This document shows positions 43,913-52,414 of a stretch of DNA of 64,000 nt, piece by piece. The stretch's first letter is position 1, and every line of letters starts with the position of its first letter. The position numbers and the translations under genes were made by a program. The notes under the pieces were generated by a model, which saw nothing but the letters and a program-made list of their open reading frames with translations, was not told the DNA's origin and ran no database searches. This stretch comes from Bdellovibrio sp. SKB1291214 (GTDB taxonomy: Bacteria > Bdellovibrionota > Bdellovibrionia > Bdellovibrionales > Bdellovibrionaceae). Where the stretch lies: assembly GCF_002209355.2 (NCBI RefSeq), contig NZ_CP106855.1, forward strand, positions 2,914,001 through 2,978,000, given 5' to 3'.

Positions 43913-45154
43913 ATGGGCATTTCTTTTCGAAACATTATGTTGCTGGGGCTTTGTGTTTCTTTGGGCGCTTGTGCGTTTAAAAAAGAGGATGCGGAGGATA
44001 AGCAGCGGCAGGAGCTTGTTGAAGATGTTCATAGGAAGATTCAGGATGAAAAAGACACCACAAAGTTGGATTTGAAATCATCGAATGTTATAGTCAAATT
44101 CGAGGAACGCGACCTGGGCTACTATGACATGGTTATTACATGGCCTGACTCAGTTGGAAAAATGGAAATATACATCGACAACAATCCATTTGCGACCGTC
44201 GAAGGAAAAAATGTGTTCAAAAAAATCGTCATGCAGGGTGATTCTGTCAGCTACAAACTTCGTGCGTACGCACCAAGCACAATCGGCGGCGCCTTCATGG
44301 ATGAATTTGAAGACGTGGTAACTGCGCCAAAAGATTTCTTAGTTTATAGGAATATCAAACTTCATAGCAACTTAAAAGCCGAGAACATTAATCGTGCTTA
44401 CTTTAGGACCGACACAAAAGTCATAACTAATGGTTTTGATTTTACACTTAATGCGAAATCTCTTTATGTCGAAGAAATAAAAGACCACGTGCAATCAGGA
44501 AATCCGGCGCAGTACTCTCAAATAATAACTCTGGATGAGTCGTCCGACTCCCTAAATAACAATCGGTCATCCAAAATCTCAATTACTGCTGAACACGCCA
44601 AAGGACGCTTGTTTATTGCTATGATTGGCAAGAACGGACAAAATGGTCGTGACGCCACCGATTTAATCAACTTAAACAAATACCCTCTTTTACCTGCCAT
44701 CGCCGAAAATGGTGAAAATGGCACCGACGGTATAATTTCCCCCGGGAGAAGGTGCCCTCCAACGCGCAATAAGGATGTTCAATGCGAAGAGGTTCCACCC
44801 AAATGTTTGACAGCCCCAAGTAATGGCCAAGATGGAAAAAATGGCATCGCTGGATACGCAGGAGAAGATGGCGAATCTGGTACATCCACAGGTGACTTAA
44901 AAATAAATATAGGTGAATTCCAGGAATTCAGCATCGAAGTATATCAACATCCAGGAGTTGGGGGTCGTGGCGGCAAAGGTTCTGCGGGTCAATCCGGAGG
45001 AAAAGGTGGAAGACCAGGCACCTCACATGGCGTCTGCCCCGCAGCGATGCCAGGCAAGAATGGCAAAGATGGTGAGCCAGGGAAAAACGGAAAAGATGGA
45101 GCTGATGGCTCCAGAGGTTTGATCGAAACTAATGTTCGGCCCCGCATTATCTGA
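43913..45154 (+). CDS. collagen-like lipoprotein
   Basis: This 413-aa lipoprotein has a lipobox (C-V-S-L-G-A-C, Cys 20). Residues 20-240 form a charged helix and then beta-rich domains including V-K-F-E-E-R-D-L-G-Y-Y-D, perhaps fibronectin-like. From about 240 on there are short Gly-X-Y runs: G-K-N-G-Q-N-G-R-D, N-G-E-N-G-T-D-G, N-G-Q-D-G-K-N-G-I-A-G, and at the end P-G-K-N-G-K-D-G-E-P-G-K-N-G-K-D-G-A-D-G. A Cys-containing insert (C-P-P-T-R-N ... C-L-T-A-P) breaks them. The Asn/Asp/Lys-rich triplets match bacterial collagen-like proteins, which form trimeric stalks on the cell surface. It stands alone upstream of the polysaccharide genes. Confidence 0.82.
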   Translation: MGISFRNIMLLGLCVSLGACAFKKEDAEDKQRQELVEDVHRKIQDEKDTTKLDLKSSNVIVKFEERDLGYYDMVITWPDSVGKMEIYIDNNPFATVEGKNVFKKIVMQGDSVSYKLRAYAPSTIGGAFMDEFEDVVTAPKDFLVYRNIKLHSNLKAENINRAYFRTDTKVITNGFDFTLNAKSLYVEEIKDHVQSGNPAQYSQIITLDESSDSLNNNRSSKISITAEHAKGRLFIAMIGKNGQNGRDATDLINLNKYPLLPAIAENGENGTDGIISPGRRCPPTRNKDVQCEEVPPKCLTAPSNGQDGKNGIAGYAGEDGESGTSTGDLKINIGEFQEFSIEVYQHPGVGGRGGKGSAGQSGGKGGRPGTSHGVCPAAMPGKNGKDGEPGKNGKDGADGSRGLIETNVRPRII

Positions 45155-45218
45155 ACGCGCCTCGACAAGACAATTTATCAAACATTTGATTGAATCTACC
45201 TCTTTCAGGAGAGGTTAA

Positions 45219-46655
45219 ATGGCGTTGAAGTTTGGGACGAGTGGAGTGCGTGGGTTGGTGACTGAATTTACTGATCGCGAGGCTTATCTTCTTACGGTTG
45301 CATTTCTTCAACATGCTGACGTTGTTTCTCCTTCTAAGACTGTTGCTCTGGGGATGGACTTGCGCGAAAGCAGTCCTAAAATTCTGAACGCTGTTCAGCG
45401 TGCTCTAACTGACAATGGCAAGACTGTTCAATACTGTGGTGTTTTACCAACGCCGGCCCTTGCCTATTTCTCTGCCGAAAAAAGTTCGATGGCTGTTATG
45501 ATCACTGGAAGTCATATTCCTGCGGATCGCAATGGGATTAAGTTTTATCTGACTTCGGGTGAGACTCTTAAGCACGATGATGAAAAGATCTTTGCAAATT
45601 ACGAACGTCTGCAGAAAGAAAACTTCAAAAAAGAGCTTTTTGGCAACAAAGGTGAGTTCCTGCAAGACACGGCAACTTCGAAAGTAGATTGCACCGAAGA
45701 AGCTACGTTTATGTTCACAAAACGTTATGTTGACACCTTTGCAGACATTTCTTTTCAGGGTGTGAAGGTCATTTTTTATGAACACTCTTCAGCTGCTCGC
45801 AAACTGTTTGTTAGCATTTTAGAAAAGCTCGGTGCACATGTGATACGCCTAGGTCATAGTGACAAATTCATTCCGGTTGATACCGAGGCTGTTGAGTCGT
45901 TAGATCTTTTCAAAAAATGGATCGACGAGCACGGTGCTGATATTTTAGTCAGTACTGATGGCGACGGAGACCGCCCCTTGGTCGTTGATAACAAAGGTCG
46001 ACTGGTTCAAGGTGATAAGCTTGGAATTATTTGTGCGCAGTTTTTAGGTATCGAGGCCGTCGCCCTGCCTATTAGCTGCAACTCCGGGATATCGGAAGTT
46101 TCTAGTTTTAAAAAAATAAACTTCACTAAAATTGGTTCACCATATGTCGTCGAAGCTTTAAATAACCTCAATAGCCAATTCAAATCTGTCGCTGGTTTTG
46201 AGGCGAATGGTGGATTTATTCTGTCCTCCCCGATCGAGCGAGTTGGAGTTTTAAAACCACTTCCCACACGGGATTCCGTCTTGCCGGCATTAACAATTAT
46301 TGCAGCAGCTAAAAAACAAAACTCTTCGACTGCAGAGGTTGTGGATAAACTACCAAGCCGATTTACTTCGAGCGTACTTGCTAAAAATTGTCCTCTTGAG
46401 AAAAGTCAAAAGATCCTGCAATCCGCTGGTGCGGCTCCTGAAGAGTTCATAAAACAATTTATTCCGGATGCGAAAGTTCAATCCGTAAATACGTTAGATG
46501 GGCTGCGCATGACGACAGATAAAAACAAAGTTATTCATCTGCGCCCCTCTGGGAATGCTCCCGAGTTTAGATGCTATACTGAATCGGAAACTCAAGCAGA
46601 TGCTGATAAATTGAGCTCGGCAGCGTTGGGCAAAATCCTTGAAATGATTCAATAA
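45219..46655 (+). CDS. manB: phosphohexomutase (phosphomannomutase/phosphoglucomutase type)
   Basis: This 478-aa member of the alpha-D-phosphohexomutase family interconverts 6-phospho and 1-phospho hexoses. Marks are F-G-T-S-G-V-R-G at the start and the phosphoserine loop I-T-G-S-H-I-P (Ser 98; the usual form is T-A-S-H-N-P). The Mg2+ loop D-G-D-G-D-R is near 247, the sugar loop F-E-A-N-G-G near 327 and the phosphate loop R-P-S-G-N-A-P-E-F-R near 446. Because manC, gmd and rmd follow further on, mannose-1-phosphate is the likely product. A GlmM or PgmM role cannot be excluded. The ribosome site (AGGAGAGG) is good. Confidence 0.82.
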   Translation: MALKFGTSGVRGLVTEFTDREAYLLTVAFLQHADVVSPSKTVALGMDLRESSPKILNAVQRALTDNGKTVQYCGVLPTPALAYFSAEKSSMAVMITGSHIPADRNGIKFYLTSGETLKHDDEKIFANYERLQKENFKKELFGNKGEFLQDTATSKVDCTEEATFMFTKRYVDTFADISFQGVKVIFYEHSSAARKLFVSILEKLGAHVIRLGHSDKFIPVDTEAVESLDLFKKWIDEHGADILVSTDGDGDRPLVVDNKGRLVQGDKLGIICAQFLGIEAVALPISCNSGISEVSSFKKINFTKIGSPYVVEALNNLNSQFKSVAGFEANGGFILSSPIERVGVLKPLPTRDSVLPALTIIAAAKKQNSSTAEVVDKLPSRFTSSVLAKNCPLEKSQKILQSAGAAPEEFIKQFIPDAKVQSVNTLDGLRMTTDKNKVIHLRPSGNAPEFRCYTESETQADADKLSSAALGKILEMIQ

Positions 46656-46756
46656 AAACGGGCCGTCGACGCAATGCTTTAGTTGCGTGCAACAAATAAA
46701 TATGACGTGGACATTTTTCATCCTCCCCGACAGAATTTACGGCGGAGGATTTATTC

Positions 46757-47227
46757 ATGATCAATAAGTTTGTTGCTGGCCTTGTCCTTTTTGTTTCAGT
46801 TATTTCTACTTCTTACGCACATGCTGAATATGCTTTAGGCGCGATGGTGGGAGATCCAATTGGTTTTTCTGGTCGCATGTCATTAAATGACGTGAACTCT
46901 GTGGATGCGGCGATTGCTGTCTCTGGTGGGACTTATCGTGGTTTGCAACTTCACTCGACTTTCTTGTTCGATAAATTCCAATCTTGGGAAATGGCTAAAG
47001 AAGGCCCAATGAACCTTTACTTGGGTATTGGCGCGCGCATGATCTTTATCAATGATGGCAAATATGATGGAGATGTCGCGTTCGGTCCTCGCGCTCCTGT
47101 GGGAATGACTTATATGTGGGCAGATCCAAAGGTTGAGTTCTTTGCGGAATCGGCTTTGATTATTGACGTATCGCCGAAGGTTGATGCGGATTTGGATATT
47201 GCTGCTGGTGCGCGTTTTAGATTCTAG
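46757..47227 (+). CDS. small secreted, probably outer-membrane, protein
   Basis: This 156-aa protein has a signal peptide (cleavage near A-H-A|E, about residue 24). The mature part is mainly alternating beta strands (Y-A-L-G-A-M-V-G-D-P, S-F-S-G-R-M-S-like turns, L-G-I-G-A-R-M-I-F) and ends in A-R-F-R-F, with the C-terminal Phe typical of outer-membrane barrels. No family is recognised. GGAGG is properly placed. It lies between the phosphohexomutase and the GT39 genes but is probably an unrelated single gene. Confidence 0.72.
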   Translation: MINKFVAGLVLFVSVISTSYAHAEYALGAMVGDPIGFSGRMSLNDVNSVDAAIAVSGGTYRGLQLHSTFLFDKFQSWEMAKEGPMNLYLGIGARMIFINDGKYDGDVAFGPRAPVGMTYMWADPKVEFFAESALIIDVSPKVDADLDIAAGARFRF

Positions 47228-47316
47228 TAAGGGTCGGACCTTTGCAGTTAAGAAAAAACAATAAAGGTCCTTAAGAATAAACTTTGAATCCTTAAATTTA
47301 GGACATCAAAGGTCTA

Positions 47317-47341
47317 CGAAGAACGTCAAAAACGTTCTTCG
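47317..47341. other. strong hairpin in the gap before the GT39 genes
   Basis: CGAAGAACGT and ACGTTCTTCG form a perfect 10-bp stem with a 5-nt loop of C and A. No T run follows, so it is not a standard terminator. An 8-bp inverted repeat (GGACCTTT at 47236-47243, AAAGGTCC at 47263-47270) lies just upstream. These may serve mRNA ending or stability. Confidence 0.5.
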
Positions 47342-47405
47342 ACTTGATTATCCCCATTCAGCGAATTATTAACTGACACGAAATATTTTAATTCGTGGGG
47401 TATTA

Positions 47406-48836
47406 ATGAGAATCGACTCGAGAATTAAATGGCTCGCATTCGCTCTCATCTTATTTGTCTTCGCAAAAAGTTGGGAGCCAGGTGTTGGCTTAGACACAGC
47501 TACCTACGGTGCGATCGCGCGCGATATCTTGCAAAATGGTTCTTGGTTTAATCCTAAACTTGCTCCTGGCATTTTTGATCCTTTTGTGGAGCATCCTTAT
47601 CTGGTGCTTTGGTTGGATGCTTTGTCCTTAAAGGTTTGGGGCGCCAATGCTTTTGGGATTCATTTTACTTCTTCGGTTTTAGGCATCATTGGGGTGCTGG
47701 CGTTTTTTGCTGCTATCCGCAGGCTTGTGGATGAGAATACGGCGCTGATCTCTACTATTTTGCTTCTTACGATTAACGTCTTTATGAATTTTATGTCCAG
47801 CGGTTGGTTGGATATGCCGATGGTGGCGTTTATTCTTGTTGGGTTTTATTTTTCATCAAGAATATCGAATAGCAGTGACATCGGATCTGCCCTTCTTTCG
47901 GGCTTTTTTCTGAGTTTCGCTATCCTCACAAAGGGAGCAGCGGCGATAGGAGTTCTTCCTGTTTTACTATTCGCAGGCACTCGTCTCAATTGGCGCCCGA
48001 AGCCTCTACTAACTCTAAGTGTAGGCATTCTTACGCCTTTAATTGCATTCACGATCGCCCATTACCACTCTCAAGGATTTGTTTTCTGGGAGAGGTATTT
48101 CTATCGACAATTCATCGTTCAAAATGATGCCCGCGAAGCTAGTTACGATCCTGTGGGTTGGATTTGGTATATTCGAGATACTATTAACCACGCACATCTC
48201 GTGGCGTTACTCTTTATCCCTGGCCTAGTCCTTTTATGGAAAAAGCAATATCGGTCGGTGGCTGCAATTGCAACACTACAGTTCTTGATCCACCTGGCAG
48301 TCTACGCCTTCAGCAACCGTCACAACAGACAGTATCTGCTGCCGATCTTTCCTTGGCTGGCTCTGGGAGCTGGATATCTCGTTTCACTTCGTTGGAAGTT
48401 AAGCGCTGAGAAATGGACTAAAGGTCTCTTGGGCCTCAGCGCCATATATTTCATGGCCGTTACTGTGTTGCCAATTACTGTTCACAGCATGGGTGGACCA
48501 GAAATACATGCCTTTAAAGAAACCATAAAGAACCTTCCAATTGAGCGCATCTATTTTCAGGCCAATGAAATTGAACGACTTAGCGGTGAAGCGACCAGTT
48601 CGTATATCGCGTGGTACTGGCAAAAAACTCCTGTGATGTTTACCCCCGAAGAACTCCCGAAAATAGTTGCGTCGATAAGAAATGGCGAAGCTGTATTCAT
48701 CATCCACAACGAAGATAACAAGCACTTCTTAACGCACACAGAATCGGTTTGCGCATGGAATGATCCATGGATCTTGTACTCAACCAAAGAAACCTGCACC
48801 CAAATGAAGCCTAAAAACCTCGTCAATAACGACTAA
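47406..48836 (+). CDS. GT39-family membrane glycosyltransferase, copy 1
   Basis: This 476-aa inner-membrane protein has about ten hydrophobic helices and a soluble C-terminal part (about 360-476), the layout of ArnT/PMT (PF02366, PF13231) transferases that use polyprenyl-phosphate sugars. The first periplasmic loop has the catalytic-type acidic motif G-L-D-T-A-T-Y-G-A-I-A-R-D (near 28-40), followed by E-H-P-Y-L-V-L-W. N-R-H-N-R-Q-Y-L-L-P-I-F-P-W (near 303) is also typical. It probably adds a sugar to lipid A, core or a polysaccharide in the periplasm. A paralogue follows after 56 bp, with a hairpin and a separate promoter between. Confidence 0.82.
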   Translation: MRIDSRIKWLAFALILFVFAKSWEPGVGLDTATYGAIARDILQNGSWFNPKLAPGIFDPFVEHPYLVLWLDALSLKVWGANAFGIHFTSSVLGIIGVLAFFAAIRRLVDENTALISTILLLTINVFMNFMSSGWLDMPMVAFILVGFYFSSRISNSSDIGSALLSGFFLSFAILTKGAAAIGVLPVLLFAGTRLNWRPKPLLTLSVGILTPLIAFTIAHYHSQGFVFWERYFYRQFIVQNDAREASYDPVGWIWYIRDTINHAHLVALLFIPGLVLLWKKQYRSVAAIATLQFLIHLAVYAFSNRHNRQYLLPIFPWLALGAGYLVSLRWKLSAEKWTKGLLGLSAIYFMAVTVLPITVHSMGGPEIHAFKETIKNLPIERIYFQANEIERLSGEATSSYIAWYWQKTPVMFTPEELPKIVASIRNGEAVFIIHNEDNKHFLTHTESVCAWNDPWILYSTKETCTQMKPKNLVNND

Positions 48837-48855
48837 AGCTGTTTTCGGAACAGCT
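48837..48855 (+). terminator. hairpin after GT39 copy 1, weak terminator
   Basis: AGCTGTT and AACAGCT flank TTCGG, a 7-bp stem with a very stable loop, starting at the first base after the stop codon. The following T run is short (CCTTTT), so termination would be partial. Confidence 0.5.
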
Positions 48856-48857
48856 GC

Positions 48858-48884
48858 TTGCCTTTTGCAGGTGCTCGGTATTTA
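48858..48884 (+). promoter_or_regulatory. putative promoter of GT39 copy 2, leaderless arrangement
   Basis: TTGCCT (48858-48863), a 15-nt spacer and TATTTA (48879-48884) are followed by 8 nt and the ATG at 48893. No ribosome-binding site lies before that ATG. The short spacer makes this one of the weaker examples. Confidence 0.35.
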
Positions 48885-48892
48885 CTTCCCCT

Positions 48893-50320
48893 ATGAAATA
48901 TTCCAAATGGTTTTGGATCATTATCGGTATTGCTTTTCTAGTGTTCACGCACCAGGTCTTGTGGTGCCCTATTCACGGCGATGGCGCCTTTTATGCAATG
49001 ATCATCAAGCAAACAACAATGCATACGGGACTTACTTTATACCGTGCAAATGGCTATGCTTTTTTTGATCATCCTTATTTGTTTTTCTATTATGCTTCAT
49101 TGATCACAAAGTTATTTGGCGTTTCCGATTTCACAGTCAAACTTCCTAACTTTTTGATGGCTGGATTCACATTCTACCTGATGACGAAGGCATCCAAAGC
49201 CTCTCATCCTCATTTTGTGAATCGCAACCTGGGCAACTCTCAAAATTTAATTTTCTGGGCAGGAATTATTTCCATTTTATTGCTCGCACTAACTGGTGGA
49301 TACGAACTCCAAACCCGACAACCCTCAATTGATCCTAGCGTTCAATTTTTAGCCCTAGCAGCAGTTTTTGCATTGATCAGGTATCGCAATCATTACGCGG
49401 CGGGAGTTGTTTTGGGCTTAGCCTTTATGACTAAAGGGACAGAGATGTTGTCTCATTTAGCCGCCCTAATGCTACTTCCATTTATTGGAAGTTCTATTCA
49501 CGAAAGCATTCGTGAATTTCTCAAAAATCTAGGAAAAAGCCTGATTGTTCTCGGTGGAGTTCTTACTGTCTTTGCGTTGTGGTTTGCATGGGATCGTTAT
49601 TTCAATATTCATTGGTTCGAGGGTTATTACGAGTACCAGTTTAAAAATCGCTTCTTCTCAAAACAAAACTTCTCAACGTCTCTGATCGATTTAGCTTTTA
49701 TTAAATCTCTTTTCCAAATGTACGGAATCTGGCTGATACCGACGGCTGTGATTCATGCTTTCTATTTTAGAAAAAACAAATCACTTCCAAAAATTTGGAT
49801 TTACTATTGGCTCTATTTGATCATGACCGTCTGTGCATTTTCTCTGATTAAAAAAGATTCTTCTCAACACTATACAGGGATCTATATCTTTGGCTCAATC
49901 AGTCTTGCTCAAGGACTTGTATATATGTGGACCTGCTGGAGCGATAAGTTGCGACACAGATCCCTTCAAATCGCCAAAGGACTTACGGCCACGCTCTTCG
50001 TCGCCGCATGTTGCGCTACGATTTATTTCTGGACGACGCCATACAACAAAAAAGACATTTGGGCAGAAACCCAGCGTGTTGGTAAATTTTTAGAACAAAA
50101 ATCGTCACAACTTGTCGTCATCAATCCCAAAAGTCCGTGGGGAGAGCAGATGTACTGGAATTTAAGATGGTACAGCCAAAATCCAATTTATTGGAAAGGT
50201 GGAGATGAACGGTCCACCATTACGCCGGGACAGGCTGTATTTTTAGTTACAGCGAGCCCTAGCGGAAGTGAAATTGAAGTTCGCGAGATTGCTGCCGACT
50301 CCGATATTTTAAATAAATAG
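48893..50320 (+). CDS. GT39-family membrane glycosyltransferase, copy 2
   Basis: This 475-aa protein has the same overall layout as copy 1. A first loop with H-G-D-G-A-F-Y-A-M-I (near 26-35) carries the acidic catalytic residue, followed by D-H-P-Y-L-F-F-Y-Y. About ten hydrophobic helices come next, and then a soluble C-terminal domain (about 375-475). Sequence similarity to copy 1 is recognisable in the motif order but low overall, so the two probably use different acceptors or sugars. The polyprenyl-phosphate donor is inferred from the family. It converges with the epimerase-like gene 20 bp away. Confidence 0.82.
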   Translation: MKYSKWFWIIIGIAFLVFTHQVLWCPIHGDGAFYAMIIKQTTMHTGLTLYRANGYAFFDHPYLFFYYASLITKLFGVSDFTVKLPNFLMAGFTFYLMTKASKASHPHFVNRNLGNSQNLIFWAGIISILLLALTGGYELQTRQPSIDPSVQFLALAAVFALIRYRNHYAAGVVLGLAFMTKGTEMLSHLAALMLLPFIGSSIHESIREFLKNLGKSLIVLGGVLTVFALWFAWDRYFNIHWFEGYYEYQFKNRFFSKQNFSTSLIDLAFIKSLFQMYGIWLIPTAVIHAFYFRKNKSLPKIWIYYWLYLIMTVCAFSLIKKDSSQHYTGIYIFGSISLAQGLVYMWTCWSDKLRHRSLQIAKGLTATLFVAACCATIYFWTTPYNKKDIWAETQRVGKFLEQKSSQLVVINPKSPWGEQMYWNLRWYSQNPIYWKGGDERSTITPGQAVFLVTASPSGSEIEVREIAADSDILNK

Positions 50321-50340
50321 CGGGGCTCTCCCACCATGCG

Positions 50341-51195
50341 TTACTCAATCTGAATCTGACACATTCCTTCCCACGTTTGCTGCGGCATTAATGACTGAAT
50401 ACCATTCTTTCGCTCAATTTGACCGGTGGTTTGATCATCATCACCATAACCCCACCATGGCTCGATACATAGGAATTTAGAAAGGTTCTTAGTCCACAGA
50501 CCTAAATGCCCTGCGTTGCCGCAATCCACTCGCAAAACACTTCGCTCCCCAGCTCTACTCCACGCAACAATACCTGGTTTTAAATCTTTAAAGACCAATG
50601 CATCTTGCAGGAATAGTTCTGAATTCAAAGTTATTTTGTGATCGGCAAAGAAGGAATCCTCCTTATCGCAAACAAGCCCATTGCGAAGATAACTTCTTGA
50701 TCCAAACACCTTACCTATAGACACAAGGGAACCATCGTGATCACTCCAAGGAGCCACAAATCCAGGATGCCATCCGAAATTGAAATATATTTTCTTTTTA
50801 TCCGTATTTAAGACTTTAAATTGAACATTAAGTCGATCGTTCACGATTTCATAAATCACGTCGAGAGTGAAATCGAAAGGATAGATCTTCTTCGTGGAAT
50901 CACTGCTATTCAAGCGAAAAACAACTTTGTTCGTTTGCGAACTAATCACCAAAAATTCGCTTTCGCGAGCAAAACCATGTTGAGCCATAGCATAACTTTG
51001 TTCTTCAAAAAGGAAGCGATCTCCCTTGAGTTTCCCTACGATCGGGAACAACAGCGGCGCACTGCGACTCCATGCTTCTCCCGCATTCCAAACCCAATTA
51101 TGATCCGACCCATCAACTGAAAGCAGAGCGAGTTCAGCACCTTTTGTGTTGATTTGGACACGCATTTTATTTGATTTAATTTCGCAAGTTGCCAT
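50341..51195 (-). CDS. aldose 1-epimerase-like protein
   Basis: This 284-aa galactose mutarotase-like protein belongs to the YeaD/LacX-like short group. It is a beta-sandwich with R-S-A-P-L-L-F-P-I-V-G (near 43), M-A-Q-H-G-F-A-R (His near 73) and F-N-F-G-W-H-P-G-F (His near 143). These match the substrate arginine and the two histidines of aldose epimerases; the C-terminal E-P-W-W-G-Y carries a likely catalytic Glu. The enzyme would interconvert alpha and beta anomers of a free sugar or sugar phosphate. It is encoded against its neighbours, 132 bp from the divergent wecA-like gene. Confidence 0.82.
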   Translation of the reverse strand: MATCEIKSNKMRVQINTKGAELALLSVDGSDHNWVWNAGEAWSRSAPLLFPIVGKLKGDRFLFEEQSYAMAQHGFARESEFLVISSQTNKVVFRLNSSDSTKKIYPFDFTLDVIYEIVNDRLNVQFKVLNTDKKKIYFNFGWHPGFVAPWSDHDGSLVSIGKVFGSRSYLRNGLVCDKEDSFFADHKITLNSELFLQDALVFKDLKPGIVAWSRAGERSVLRVDCGNAGHLGLWTKNLSKFLCIEPWWGYGDDDQTTGQIERKNGIQSLMPQQTWEGMCQIQIE

Positions 51196-51327
51196 TACAC
51201 TAAACCCTTATTGTTCCTAGAGAATCTTACATTAAGCATGACAATAAATTCATTGATTATGAAGATAAAATCTATAATCATGGCCCCTCTAAGTAAATGA
51301 GGACATAACTCATAGGGCGAAAATAGA

Positions 51328-52401
51328 ATGAATTTATCAGTTACTCTGTGGCCATTCCTTGTTTCTATGTTGATCGCTATTATTTCGATCCCGGTTATCA
51401 TCAAAGTTGCCGATTTAAAGCACTTGATGGATGAACCCGACGAGGACCGCAAATTTCACAAAACAAGAACACCGACTCTTGGTGGAATTGCCATTTTTGC
51501 CGGCACTGTATTCGCGTACTCGGCTTTCACTGATTACTTAAAAACAGATGACATTCGTTTTATGACTTCGGCGATCATTTTGTTGTTCTTTGCCGGTATT
51601 AAAGACGACATCATTGCACTAAGTCCTATCAAAAAGCTTTCGGTTCAGGTCGTGTGTGCAATTCTTGTTACAACACTTGGGAACTTGAAGCTAACAAGTT
51701 TCTGGGGAATGTTCGGTCTTAACGAAATTCCACCGATCATGGGGGTCTTGATCACGGTTCTTGTGATCGTGAGCCTGATCAATGCGTTCAACCTGATCGA
51801 TGGTATCAACGGCTTGGCTGGAAGCCTTGGACTGCTTGCATCCCTCTCTTTCGGCATTTGGTTTGCTTTGACGGGCGCGCATGGCCTTTCAATCTTGGCA
51901 TTTGCTTTGGGTGGCTCTCTCCTAGGCTTTCTGTTTTTCAATTTCTGCAATGCTAAGATTTTTATGGGCGACACCGGTTCGATGCTTCTGGGCTTTATCG
52001 TTTCTATTTTAGCCATCAAATTTATTGAAAACTCTCGTACTCCAGGATTTGAAACATCCCCGTTTTATATTAAAGCTGCTCCGGGTATTGCAGTGGCTAT
52101 CGTATTAATCCCATTGCTGGACATGACTCGAGTTTTCTTTTTAAGAATCATTAAAAAACGAAGCCCTTTTTCTGCAGATCGCAGACATATTCATCACATT
52201 CTTCAAGACTTAGGAATGAGCCATCTTCAAGTAACTCTATCGCTGCTTGCATATGCGATATTAATGATCGCTATGGCCCTATATTTGCGCGAATGGCGCA
52301 GTTTGGAATTGTCTATTCTACTAATGGGAATCTCGATAATTCTGACTGGCATCGTCAGCTTGGTATTAAAGAAACAAGTTCGCGATCGCCTCAATAAGTA
52401 A
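51328..52401 (+). CDS. wecA: WecA/TagO-like undecaprenyl-phosphate sugar-phosphate transferase
   Basis: This 357-aa integral membrane enzyme of the MraY/WecA family starts lipid-linked polysaccharide synthesis by moving HexNAc-1-P from a UDP-sugar to undecaprenyl phosphate. There are about eleven hydrophobic helices. Loop motifs are D-E-P-D-E-D-R-K-F-H (near 34-43), A-G-I-K-D-D (near 91), F-N-L-I-D-G-I-N-G-L-A-G (near 155) and F-M-G-D-T-G-S (near 211). R-R-H-I-H-H-I-L near 286 is the HIHH-type motif seen in WecA/TagO rather than MraY. It stands at the head of an operon with two GT4 genes and gives the primer on which the polymer is built. Confidence 0.88.
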   Translation: MNLSVTLWPFLVSMLIAIISIPVIIKVADLKHLMDEPDEDRKFHKTRTPTLGGIAIFAGTVFAYSAFTDYLKTDDIRFMTSAIILLFFAGIKDDIIALSPIKKLSVQVVCAILVTTLGNLKLTSFWGMFGLNEIPPIMGVLITVLVIVSLINAFNLIDGINGLAGSLGLLASLSFGIWFALTGAHGLSILAFALGGSLLGFLFFNFCNAKIFMGDTGSMLLGFIVSILAIKFIENSRTPGFETSPFYIKAAPGIAVAIVLIPLLDMTRVFFLRIIKKRSPFSADRRHIHHILQDLGMSHLQVTLSLLAYAILMIAMALYLREWRSLELSILLMGISIILTGIVSLVLKKQVRDRLNK

Positions 52402-52414
52402 CAGAGAGGATAGG

